64,000 nt of DNA from Helicoverpa zea. Lineage: Eukaryota > Arthropoda > Insecta > Lepidoptera > Noctuidae. Below the pieces are notes generated by a model. That model searched no databases, was not told where the DNA came from, and was given only the letters and a program-made list of their open reading frames with translations. Positions 11,901 to 21,811 of the stretch are shown here, in pieces. Numbering within the stretch: the stretch's first letter is position 1; each line of letters starts with the position of its first letter. Both the position numbers and the translations under genes were made by a program. The stretch is from the NCBI RefSeq assembly GCF_022581195.2, contig NC_061463.1, positions 7,936,001 through 8,000,000 on the forward strand. The letters are read 5' to 3'.

Positions 11901-14900
11901 GAGCTAGCGGTAATGCGCCGCACGTACTTATTAAAGCACATTGTAGTAATTGAATGTGTTGTAACGAGTTTCTGATGGTCCGCTTTCCTTGTATTTGGGT
12001 AATTGCCCCGCGATCTTATCGTCACACTTATTAATTATGAGGCTCAGAGGCGCGCATTTATTGACCTTATCTCCGGTGAGGCTTGGGCCTGCACCGGCTG
12101 CACCCCGGGCGCTGCTAATGAGCGCGCGCCGGAGCGAAGCAAGGGAACCCGCAGCCGATTGACTTATTACTTCCATGTTGTGAAACACTGTCACAATAAC
12201 ACCACAGTTTTCTTTTATTACTGTGATCGTAGTTGCGGTTATAGAAATTATATGGTGCGCACACACTCGAGTGGAACCGAACGACGGAGAAGTAATGAAA
12301 CAGCCGAGTGTCGCGTGTTCCCGACATCCGCCTACAGCTACACCCGGCACGGAGCGAGGGACGTCCTCCTAATGTCTCGATTCAAAGTTATTGGTTTAAA
12401 TTTAGCTTGACAGTAGATAGTCTCGCGCGGCCATGCGGGTAAAGGGATCGGTTCCGAAATAAGCTGATTACACGAGGCTCCCCACGCGCGCCCTGCGCGG
12501 TTATAAATAGCGGGCGGCGGTCCCTTAAGGCGCGAGCGCACATTTCCGGGCTGGAAGTGTGTCGCTTCCGCTGCGAGCGGTCGTTGACGCCGCGCATTGT
12601 CGCCGCACATTCCCCGCCGCGCCGCGACGACGACGTTTTTAAATAGAGGAGCGATTACGAGCGTCTGGCTGCGGCGCCGGGCACATGACCGCGCAAAGTG
12701 CAGCGCCCGCCGCGTCACGGGCTATTTGCGACACCGCCGCCGCCCCACACCACATTCTGCTCAACTCTTCCACTGCTTCCACAAACCTCGACCCTCTCGA
12801 GAGTACGTTCTCTTGATAAATTTTTTTCGACTAGCTCCATTCACTACTTCTTAGCAAATAGATTGGCTTGTGACTGTTATACCTACCTGCCCAGTTAGGT
12901 ATATTCACCTACTCCTACCAATCAAGATTAAACTCCATTCACAAATCATAAAAATATTCTGCTAAATTTGGAACACATACCAAAGGACCGATGACGGCAT
13001 ACATTTTCTAAAACCTTAATGTGCGTTGAAGTCTTTTGTTTGAATCCTTGATAACTCCCCCGCCACCCATCGAAAACTGATAATTTATCAGATAAATATG
13101 ATTAACGCGAATAGGTATAAATACCTGATAGTCAATGATTTGGTGTGAGTGAATCACGAGAGCACTCGTGTTGCGGCTAGTTAGCGGTGTGTCAGCGCCA
13201 TTACACGTGTGTATAGTATGTAGGTGTAGGAAGCTAAGGTGGTGGTGTGGAGTGGAGGGTGGTGGTGAGTGGAGCGGCGGTGCTGCGGCGCCGGGTCGCG
13301 GCTGCGCAGTGAGGGAGGCGCGCTGGAATGCGCGGGCGGCGCGCGGGCGCGGGGGTGGGGGCGTGCGACTGGCGCGCGCGCCGCTGTCCCACGGTCGCGC
13401 GGCCCCGCGCCCCGCGCCCCACACACTTTCTTTCGCGCCATAAAGGTCGTTTCAAATATTTCGGAATGCTGTTTGGTGACATTTCACCTGCGGGCGGCGG
13501 GGAGAGGAATGCAGCCTCCGGCATTCGGGCGCACGCCTCGCTCGCCGGCGCACGCGCATCCCCCGCCACACGTCGCACGCGGCGCTGCACTTGTGCTTAG
13601 ACACGTCGACTCTCCGCACTACTATCACATACACGGGAAACCCCTCCGCACAGTCCGATCTACTTTATTACCGCTTACACAAACCTCATACAATCAAGCG
13701 CTGTTTTTAACGGCACATGAACGCCGACGGCACATGCTCAAATTCTTTGAAAGTTATGACTTAAATACTGTCTTAAACCTTAAATTTAAATGATTATTAT
13801 TCATAAAGGGCGTTTGCATGTCGTTTTAGTTCTGTGCGAGTCGAATAGCTAAAGCTCATCGGTCTACTTTCCACGCTCATGTGTGAACTGAGTTTCTCCA
13901 ATTAATAGATTCGTTCCAATAGCAAACACTGAGTCGGAGAAAGCAGTGGCGGTATGGGTCAACGTCCGGCGGAATTCACACCGGCCGACCGCGCCGCCGC
14001 CGTGACGTTCACGAACAAATGTGGCGTAACGCTCTAAAATTTCAAAAACTGCGCTCGTTTTCCCATTCCGGGAAGGCGAGGGCCCCTCGGCGCAGGTCGG
14101 GCCGCGAGCGCGCCGCAGCGGTCACAAGCTGTGTTTATCGAGTCGCGCGTCGCTATGAATGGAATGCGGCGACGGAGGTTGCGCAAGCGACTAGCTTCGC
14201 GGCGCTCGACGCTCGACGGAATGCGCACGCGGCGGCGCGGTGCGCGGGGCGCGGGGTGCGGGGCGCGGGGCGAGGGGGGCGGGGGCCGCGCAGCCTGCGG
14301 CGCTGCAGCGGAGGCTGCATCTCGCGGCCATTCACGCCGCACTACACCCGCCGCCCGCCAAATAACTCACCGTTACAGCCGCGGAATGCCGCTCTATCTC
14401 TATACACAACATTGTAACCAATCATAACTCATCAACCTTTTCTCGACTATGGAACCGGCTTTTAGTCTTAATAGATGCATCTGAGCAATAGTTTTTATAG
14501 ATAATCAGAAGTATTCCTTACACTTGATGCTTTGCGGTATGGTTCGCAACGACTAATATGTACATTACATGTAGTTTTCGCGCATTGCAGAAATATGCCT
14601 ATGCAACAATTTCTGAACTGTTATCATTTCCTAGATTCTTCAATGGTTAAATCCCTTGAACTGGACATGGTCTTACCCTTGTTGATACTACCTACTTTGT
14701 GGTTTAGTTGCTATAAAATCTCTCAATAAAAACGAATTTGCAAAAACATTCCTCTTCCGTAGTGGATGTGAGACCATATTAAAACGGCGTAGCAGGGGTC
14801 TACGAATTTATCTACACGCGTAGCTCAATACAAACAGCCTATAAACTAACAGTAGCGGTCTGTGCAAGTACGCACAACGCACATAATATATTTAACGTAT

Positions 14901-16195
14901 GCCTAATAAGCGTGATAAACGGCACGACATATAAGGCACGTCGGCGTTTGTACAGTCCGGTTGTAAATAGAACGGCTATAGATCCGCTTGCAGGCTCGGA
15001 GCGGCTCCGCGCTGCATTCTAGAGCACAGAATTGTAAAGAGAATAATGGTAGTTGTTGCGGCGTCGCACTATCAATAGTCGGCGCGTCACCCGCCCTACA
15101 TACTTGTCGCGACGTCCGCGCCGCAGCCGGGACCACGTTTCGTCACCTCATGCGCTAAATTCCATTTTTAAGTCCATTGTTCGTCGTCTGCGAGTGCGTC
15201 GTCGCAGCGGCGACCCCCGCCCCCGCGCCGCTCTGACGTAACTCCGGTTCTCATCGTCCCACACCGAAGCATTCGATACAACAATGTTATGCCGCGGACC
15301 TGATGTTTATTATTCACACGATCCAATTCTGTCAAAAACGTTATACACTTCCGCTCGCCACACATTCTTATTGGGGCGCCTCGCTCGTAACACTTGTCGA
15401 CGTTTAGTGTTCTTAGAACTCGTATTTATTTATTTTATTGTCTTTAATACCTGTCTCCTTGGGCTATATAACTTGCTGAAACAGGGTCCGCACTCGCAGC
15501 GATAAAAATGAGTATATAAAGACGGCACATTCGTCATTATCACAAGTGTAAACACGCTTCGCGATAAAAAGTAACACATTTGCGCTATTTCCCATAGTTG
15601 TCAGCAATTAGAGCAGCGTTTGTGTGTGTGAGGGCACAGGGGGGACGAGTGCCGGGGAGGGGTGAGGCGACACGTGTGGCCCACATAGTGTGCGCCCATT
15701 GAGCTCCCGCCACCGCGCCGGACGTGACGTCAGCGTCACACTTGCACCTGCGCCCCCACACCGCCACGCTACCCACCACCACCACCAACACACACATTCC
15801 CACCACCAGACACTCTTCTACCTTCTCTGTGGAAACAAAGTCAGTTGCGAAATGCAAATGTATGACCAATCACGGCTCCACACCAGCATTTAAGTTGTCA
15901 TTCAATTTAGAGCATTAAATCGTGTATATATAATATATTTCGTAATGTCAATATGAAAAAGCCAACGGCGAGCAGTCAGCGTGCTTGCCGCTTCCACACA
16001 ACTCGACTCGCCGCCCGCGTGCTGCAAGCGAGCGGTCCTCATGCGTACAGCGCGCCGACGGCGTGCTAATTGCGCGCCGACTCCGAGCCGGCAGCGAAAC
16101 AACGTCATTACGTCGTGTTCAATCATAACATCAATCATAATCGTCTTAAAATAATATTGAGTTTGCGGTGACAGCAAGCTTACACCTCGCGGCCG
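8973..16195. other. Non-coding region with repeated GC islands
   Basis: No supported gene lies here. GC-rich islands occur at about 10700-10900, 12420-12760, 13170-13620, 13960-14360 and 15610-16260, separated by AT-rich sequence. A short CA/CG dinucleotide run lies at 10861-10879. Long open frames inside islands occur on both strands with Arg/Ala/Pro-only composition and are rejected. The region lies between the internal exon at 8866-8972 and the bantam-proximal exon, so it is probably one large intron that carries enhancers. Confidence 0.35.
15724..15739. promoter_or_regulatory. CRE-containing motif shared with 7174-7189
   Basis: GTGACGTCAGCGTCAC contains a perfect TGACGTCA. It matches GTGACGTCAGCGACAC at 7174-7189 at 15 of 16 positions. 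Recurrence of a 16-mer of this kind 8.5 kb apart in separate GC islands suggests a shared regulatory input. Confidence 0.35.
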
Positions 16196-16261
16196 GCGCG
16201 CCGACGGCGAAGGGACGGCGCGCTGACGGCGAGCGGACAGCGCGTGGTTGGCGCGCTGGCA
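16196..16261. repeat. 22-bp GC-rich tandem repeat, three units
   Basis: There are three adjoining diverged copies of a 22-bp unit (16196-16217, 16218-16239, 16240-16261), each starting GCGCG. The first two share the core GACGGCGA and the third is much more diverged. A related GCGCGCCGACGGCG stretch lies upstream near 16050. It is a short minisatellite in a CpG island, with no coding interpretation. Confidence 0.5.
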
Positions 16262-16645
16262 GCTAGCTGTAGTCTTAATTCGAGGCGACGCCGTGCTGCA
16301 GCCGTGCTGTTGCGGTGCTGCTATAATGCGCCACAAGCTTAAGTCTGCCATACTCCCACGCTAATAGCTGGACCAGACATGCGAAGGTTTCGGCATTTGT
16401 TTTGTAGAAATCGAAAGCTAGACGTGTCCGGCAAGAGTAGCAGATTTCGTGTCGTCGTAGGTGGTACGTGTGTGGTACAACCGTCGATGTCGATAAATTG
16501 TCAAAATAATTGTAGTGGCGCCGACTCCCGCGCACGGCCGAACAAGGCCGAAGCCGCTATCCGCACCATTTGAGGCTCGAGCAGCGCACTCACACCGCGT
16601 CACCTAATTAGCCGACGTGCGGTGTGGGTGAGCCCGCATTGCTTA

Positions 16646-16990
16646 CCACGGACCCCGCCGCCTTCGTTTATTACTATTTTAGTCAATTCTCTTCTATTAT
16701 ATAAACAATAATGAGCTCTAATATAAGTTGTCAAAGGACGTGCCGCGGCGACTGACACTCGCGGGCAGTTATTCCGACTGGTTGATACTAATAACTGTTT
16801 TATGTGTTACAGATGGATGACAATTAGCGGAGGAGAGAAGTATTGTAGTGCGCGCTGTGCGCCTGAGTCAGCATGATGTCATAGCAGCGGTGATGCGGCT
16901 AATGGGAGCGTCCCGCCGACGACGTCACATCCCATTCCCGCCGCATACTTCACCCAATCGAGCGATGACAAATCCATTCATATTCTTCCA
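16646..16990. promoter_or_regulatory. GC-rich bantam-proximal promoter candidate with ARE/Maf and CRE sites
   Basis: The island contains TGAGTCAGCA (16864-16873), a Maf/Cap'n'collar-type element. It overlaps ATGATGTCAT (16873-16882), and GACGTCAC follows near 16920. On the minus strand, TCAGT near 16755 and a donor at 16645 would also allow divergent transcription. The bantam hairpin lies about 400 bp downstream. This is inference from motif content. Confidence 0.35.
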
Positions 16991-17124
16991 TTGCCGTTAA
17001 CTGTTGTGTTAAACATTGAATTCTTGCAATTCCGAAGCAATTAAAGTCCATATAACGAAACGGCACATGACGCTCGTTGCTAACTGACTGCGGTTTTCCT
17101 CTCCTCATCGAATTTACGCTTTAG
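16813..17124 (+). other. Candidate exon of the bantam host transcript
   Basis: The candidate begins after an acceptor-like TATGTGTTACAG (ending 16812) and ends at a strong donor (GCTTTAG|GTAAGT, GT at 17125-17126). Joined to the exon ending at 8972, the MNWMNSPTSQ frame would read on into MDDN and stop, making a 14-residue ORF. The hairpin starts about 130 bp after the donor, so bantam would be intronic. Promoter-like motifs in the same interval leave open that part of it is promoter rather than exon. Confidence 0.3.
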
Positions 17125-17252
17125 GTAAGTAACATGGACATTATTCAGGTATTTTTCCTACAGATAATATGTTCCTAGATCATAATGTGAATAGTTTCGC
17201 CCGGGAGTGAATGCAGATTCATGCAAAACTGGAAGAAAGAAGAAAAGGAATA

Positions 17253-17326
17253 ACGAAACTGGTTTTCATAATGATTTGACAGATTGTTCAATATTCTGAG
17301 ATCATTGTGAAAGCTGATTTTGTTCC
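17253..17326 (+). ncRNA. bantam: bantam microRNA precursor
   Basis: The 3' arm at 17297-17319 reads TGAGATCATTGTGAAAGC..., with seed GAGATCA. This is the bantam sequence of Lepidoptera and many other insects; Drosophila has T where this one has G at position 11. The 5' arm at about 17258-17280 (ACTGGTTTTCATAATGATTTG) pairs along the whole mature strand, with G:U wobbles and small mismatches. The loop is about 15 nt and includes TTGTTCAATATTC. Bantam represses pro-apoptotic and differentiation genes, such as hid in Drosophila, and promotes growth. The hairpin lies in AT-rich DNA after a run of GC islands and a splice donor, consistent with processing from a long non-coding transcript. Confidence is high because sequence and fold agree. 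The precursor ends are approximate. Confidence 0.95.
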
Positions 17327-17814
17327 TAGTTCAACAGTAGCGGTTGTCAACCAACGAGAAAAATAATTAACAGGAAGAATATTTTGTCATTTTAATGTAT
17401 AGTTGTGTATGCGTGTATATTTAAATGTATGTTATGTATTCAATTCAGTTTTTGTTAAAAATGGAAGACTTTGGCGTGTAAATTAAGTGATTTATTTGGC
17501 AATTATATTTGTTATTTCTGGTTGCATGAGCCCTGAAATATCATCATGGGATTGTGATCATGTAAAATGTCTCTGATACATTTTTAATGAGGATGAATTC
17601 TTTTTTTTATGCAACAGTGTGTTTTATTGCGTAAATTTTATACAAACCTAATGTCTATAAATATGTTATTTGACACAAAGTACCTATTATAGATTGTAAG
17701 CACAACCTAAGCCTTATATATTTTATTTGTAAACTAAAAATTATCAAGGTCTGTTTTGAAAGATATGCTAGGCGCAGGAGAAATGAACTATTGTGAAGAT
17801 TTTTGGAAAGCTTA

Positions 17815-18001
17815 GGCCGTCAATACACGGACCGCTTGAAGCAGTCAGGGGCGACAACTTCAAGCTGTTCACCGCCCCTATCAGTTGCAACTGCTCAAGC
17901 GGTTCGTGTATGTACGACCATAGAACTCTGCAGTTCACTGTGCAGTCACAGCTTGAAGCTGTCGCCCCTGACTGCTTTAAGCGGTCCGTGTATTGCCGGC
18001 C
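17815..18001. mobile_element. 187-bp inverted-repeat MITE, TTA target duplication
   Basis: The terminal repeats GGCCGTCAATACACGGACC and GGTCCGTGTATTGCCGGCC continue inward through AAGCGGT/CAGTCAGGGGCGACA-type pairing, so most of the element folds back on itself. It is flanked by TTA on both sides (17812-17814 and 18002-18004). Three-base TWA duplications are typical of PIF/Harbinger elements. It has no coding capacity, and a 99-codon open frame across it is a shadow. Confidence 0.75.
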
Positions 18002-18598
18002 TTACGTATTATGTGTAATATGTAATAATTTTCACGTAGTCTGCTGTTGGCAAAATCTAAAATTCTGTAATAAGAAAAAAATTGAATGTTAAGTATCATT
18101 ATTTTGCACCCTTTCTTTGGACGGATCTAGCATTAACTTGCTTTTACATTCACATTACCAACTACATCATACTATCCACTAATTTTATAAATACTCACAT
18201 ATTTTCTACTTAATTGCTAATGTCAAAAATATGGGAAAAGCTTGGTGCCTCTGCAATGTAACTAATGCAAATTAATTAAAAATAAATGCTACTCAAGAAT
18301 TTTTTGTTTCAATATTCTTCTCAAAGTTCTTCTCAAATAAAATGGTAGCCTTGATATACAAAGCTACCACCTTTGACTACACACTTGATATACATATTAC
18401 CCATAATAATCTGAGTAGCTTCTATCAGTGTATAAATAGGTACGTTTGAACACACAGGGTTAATGATAAATAGAAGGTACTTATAATTCGAAACTCCTAG
18501 GCCTAACCTACATCGTATAAATTGCCAGTGCTCTCTCGAGGTATCCCTATTTATGACGTTCCTAGCATGTTTTTTTTATACCTACATACATGTCAGAA

Positions 18599-18643
18599 AA
18601 CAAGCGTGGTGATTAACGTTTAGCGTTAATCACCACGCTTGTT
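18599..18643. repeat. Perfect hairpin of two inverted repeat fragments
   Basis: Arms AACAAGCGTGGTGATTAACG (18599-18618) and its exact complement (18624-18643) surround a 5-nt loop TTTAG. The arm sequence recurs with one change near 18733-18752 inside a dispersed repeat, so the hairpin is most simply two inverted fragments of that repeat rather than a microRNA. Confidence 0.6.
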
Positions 18644-18679
18644 GAGTTTTGACGCTTGATGTGTTTTGACTGTTACAGC

Positions 18680-18780
18680 CTTTTCATCGTCCCACTGCCG
18701 GGCACATGCCTCCTCTCACACAGAGAAGTATAGAGCGTTAATCACCATGCTTGCTCCATGGGAGGTGGTGATTTCTTAGT
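18680..18780. repeat. Dispersed lepidopteran repeat remnant
   Basis: The stretch from CATCGTCCCACTGCCGGGCACATG through CTCCTCTCACACAG to the GCGTTAATCACCATGCTTGCTCCATG part matches a repeat I know from lepidopteran genomes (CACTGCTGGGCA...GCCTCCTCTC...). It is probably a decayed non-LTR-derived tail. Boundaries are approximate. Confidence 0.5.
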
Positions 18781-18911
18781 ATCTATAGTTAAGAGGTCCC
18801 TTTACCTTTAGTCAGCCCATTGGAGTCCGAGATACACTGATATACTTAGAAATTAATTATTGTTTAATTTCAACTAAAAAGCGGCACTTTCAAGTAACTA
18901 ATACCGCCTTA

Positions 18912-19085
18912 CGGCCAGTTTCTTCATCAAAAGTTAAAGTTAAAGTAAAAGTTACGGTCAAATTCGTTTTTTCAAGGCTAAAGTGACAGCAAAACTAATA
19001 GAAAAATTGAATTTGACCGTTACTTTTCTTTAGACATTACTTTGACTTTTACTTTGGCTTTAACTTTTGATGAAGTAACTGGCTG
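18912..19085. mobile_element. 174-bp fold-back MITE, TTA target duplication
   Basis: The terminal repeats run CGGCCAGTT-(A)CTTCATCAAAAGTTAAAG... and ...CTTTAACTTTTGATGAAGTAACTGGCTG, with GTCAAATTC/GAATTTGAC further in. It is flanked by TTA (18909-18911 and 19086-19088). There is no coding capacity. The target duplication fits a PIF/Harbinger-derived MITE of a different family from 17815-18001. Confidence 0.7.
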
Positions 19086-19088
19086 TTA

Positions 19089-21220
19089 GTAAAATAACTG
19101 CGTCTACCTGTCTCGCATGATTTCATGATAAGGTACGCTGTTGAACCTATTTAAATGTTTCGTTCTTAGATAAATTAAAAGTAAGAAGATATCCACAGAG
19201 TATCTGATATCTTGTGGTTCCGTCTATATGCAAGTGAATCGACTACTTTATCCTAATACTAGGCAAAAGTGACTAACAATATGTTTTTATAACTTGTGAA
19301 AACGTATCTCAAAGTGAGTCATTTTTGCTTCTTCTAGCAGCCTACTTTAGCGCCTGACGATTTATGCTTTGTTCGAGTATCTAAGCAACAATAAAATATT
19401 GTAAAACATGTAGAATATGTAGTCAATAGATAGGTAGCCTAGACCAAAGTTGAGCACTAACTTAAAGCCTAGTTCATCAACTAGTATTCAATATAGCTAG
19501 ACTTCACAATATTAAGCAATTGCATTTAAATTATAGTAACATGAATGGATTGATGGAAATCTATTTAAAATGTGAATGCCTTTTTTTAATTTCTAGCGAA
19601 AAATAAAAATAAAATAAATCTTCAAAAGTTAGCACACAATATTTGCATCATTTTCTTAGCCATAATGGTCTTGGCTGCCTGGGAGGTATATTGTTTAGGT
19701 AAATTATGTAAATACATTGCTTTGCTTGTGAATTAAGTACCTCATCCTCCTACCCTTACCTAAGAACCTTTCCTAATTTTCCTATGGTCGTCTCTTCTAT
19801 ATCTATCCACGTTAAACATACCCGAACCCTTCCTCACAACATGATCTTCATACCTCCGCATCACAAGCCTATACCATGAAAGCCCACATAGTTTTTCTTT
19901 TAACGGTGCCATTTTAAACTTCCTCTTATAAACTCATTCATTTTCTATGTATGTATATATATTATATTCTCATATTCGCTGCATGTCTTCTATTCTTCCG
20001 CTTTGTGCAATACAGGACAGCAGGTCTAATTGTAGTCTTATAGATCCTCCATTTAAGTTTAACGGGAATTCGGTGGTCACAAATTGTTCCCATCCTGTTA
20101 CCTGCCGCCATTCCTTCATCCATCCTAAATTAATTGTGAATTAAGTAGGTACCTATCGTTAGAAATCTATCTATTCATTATAAAATGTCATAGTTTGGTT
20201 TCCCCTAGGATTTCGCAAAAGTAGCCCGACCCCCCGGTTGGACTAACTTGCAAAAAAAGGCAACTGGATGTCATCAGGTGGATACCATCTTTTACACGGC
20301 TCTTGACATGGGCGATCAAAAAGGGTGTATGTATTCTACAAAGTACAAACAAACTTGCCTACACCTGTGACCAACTTTTTAAAGAACTACATACCTACTA
20401 TGAAACGTCAATGTGGAACAAACATGATGATGGACATATACTAGCTACTTTGTAAAGAGGTAGGTAGGTTATACCTAAATAGATAGGTACATACAGAGAT
20501 GATAACGAGGCTGCTGATACCAAATCGCGTGAGTATATGAGATAAACTCGGTACCTACCAATACATTTTCATATCTGAGCAATTGATTGGATAGCTATAA
20601 AGTGTAGGTATGACAAGCCGTAACAACCCAACCAATTGCCAGCGAGTTTGGCTTAAGTTTTTATTTAGTAGAGATACATTTAGGTAGGTAGAAAAGTGTG
20701 GTATTATTTCTAGGTTGGCATAGGAAGGTAGGGATAATAAAAGTCAAAATATTAGCTGAACACCATCTCATAAAAAGTTGAGCCTTGCCCTGCGCAATTT
20801 GGGCAAAAAACCAGCAATTTCTGGTAACCATTAAATCCAAACTACCTACTTCGTTATTAAAAAAACTTACAAAATAATATTAGCTGAACCCGCGGGACGG
20901 GAGGGTAGGAAGTACCCCCCTACTTATATTAGATTACCTGTGAGATTACGACGTTATAGCCATGTATAGAAGAAAAATACATGCTGCGCCGACCACAAAT
21001 TATTTGGGAATGTACCTGCCACAGGAATGTATTTGAGCATTTACTTATTTGGATAACATTAAACAAGGGCGAAGATGGGACCTAACGGCCGTCTTAAGCA
21101 TGCCGGGACCAATGGATAACCAAATGGTACACCTACTATGTTTTCTCTGCATCACCCTTAGGTATATCTTGGACACCAATGACTGTGTTTCCAATGGCAC
21201 GTTAAACTGTAGGTCCCGGC
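19089..21220. other. Intergenic AT-rich DNA
   Basis: No gene was found. The sequence is rich in TAGGTA/TACCTA motifs common in moth genomes. A stretch near 20210-20340 (pyrimidine and C-rich, with GACCCCCCGGTTGGAC) may be another repeat fragment, but I could not define it. Confidence 0.35.
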
Positions 21221-21470
21221 TGTTAGTGAACATCTTCGGCAGTCGTAACGGGTAATCAGAAGCCAGTAAGTCTGACAACCAGTCATACCCAAGGGGTATT
21301 AGGTTGCCCGGGTAATTGGGTTGCGGAGGTCAAATAGGGCAGTCGCTCCTTGTAAAACACTGATACTCAGCTACATCCGGTTAGACATTATTATGTCTTA
21401 TTGGGTTATTACCCCCACATAATTGGGAAAAGGCTCGGAAAAATTAGCCGTAAAGGCAAAATAATATTGT
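21050..21470. repeat. Dispersed repeat tail, ends GTTGGGAAAAGGCTCGG-like
   Basis: The run from about 21230 (CTTCGGCAGTCGTAACGGGTAATCAGAAGCC) through GGTTGCCCGGGTAATTGGGTTG and CATCCGGTTAGAC to ATTGGGAAAAGGCTCGG (ending about 21442) is a repeat I recognise from many moth genomes, usually followed by ATGATG repeats. Two shorter fragments of the same tail lie at 30504-30571 (+) and 33911-33943 (reverse). It is probably non-LTR-derived. The left limit is uncertain. Confidence 0.55.
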
Positions 21471-21811
21471 TCTACGGCTCTTCGCCATCTTCGAAACGAC
21501 TTGGGACACAGTAGTGCCCTCGCGAAGATCAAGCAAAGCCTACCCTCCTTTTCTCAATCGTACATTCATTATAAGTCAATGACATTCATGCACGATTTAA
21601 ATGCACGTTGTTGCCAGTTTTAAATATAATTTGTGCTATTTACATCAGCTGTCATCAAAACTGACATAACGAATGTCAACAACATGCCAATCTTGACATC
21701 CGTGTTTTGAGGTTAACCTGGGCGTTTTGCTTACATTTGCTATTTAATAAGTTTGTTGTAGAAGGCGTAATTTTAATTTCTAGTTTTGTCAGTGAACTTT
21801 AATATTAAGCT

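Noticed and set aside
13234..13793. Open frames up to 174 codons in the GC island
   Set aside because: Same low-complexity composition, conflicting strands and no consistent splice structure.
16646..16757. Minus-strand first exon (TCAGT near 16755, donor at 16645)
   Set aside because: Only motif evidence. It overlaps the better-supported bantam-proximal region, so it is noted in the promoter entry but not called.
17793..18092. 99-codon open frame
   Set aside because: It lies across the fold-back MITE 17815-18001.
18599..18643. Hairpin as a microRNA precursor
   Set aside because: Arms are fragments of a dispersed repeat, with a perfect short stem and a 5-nt loop, unlike a microRNA.
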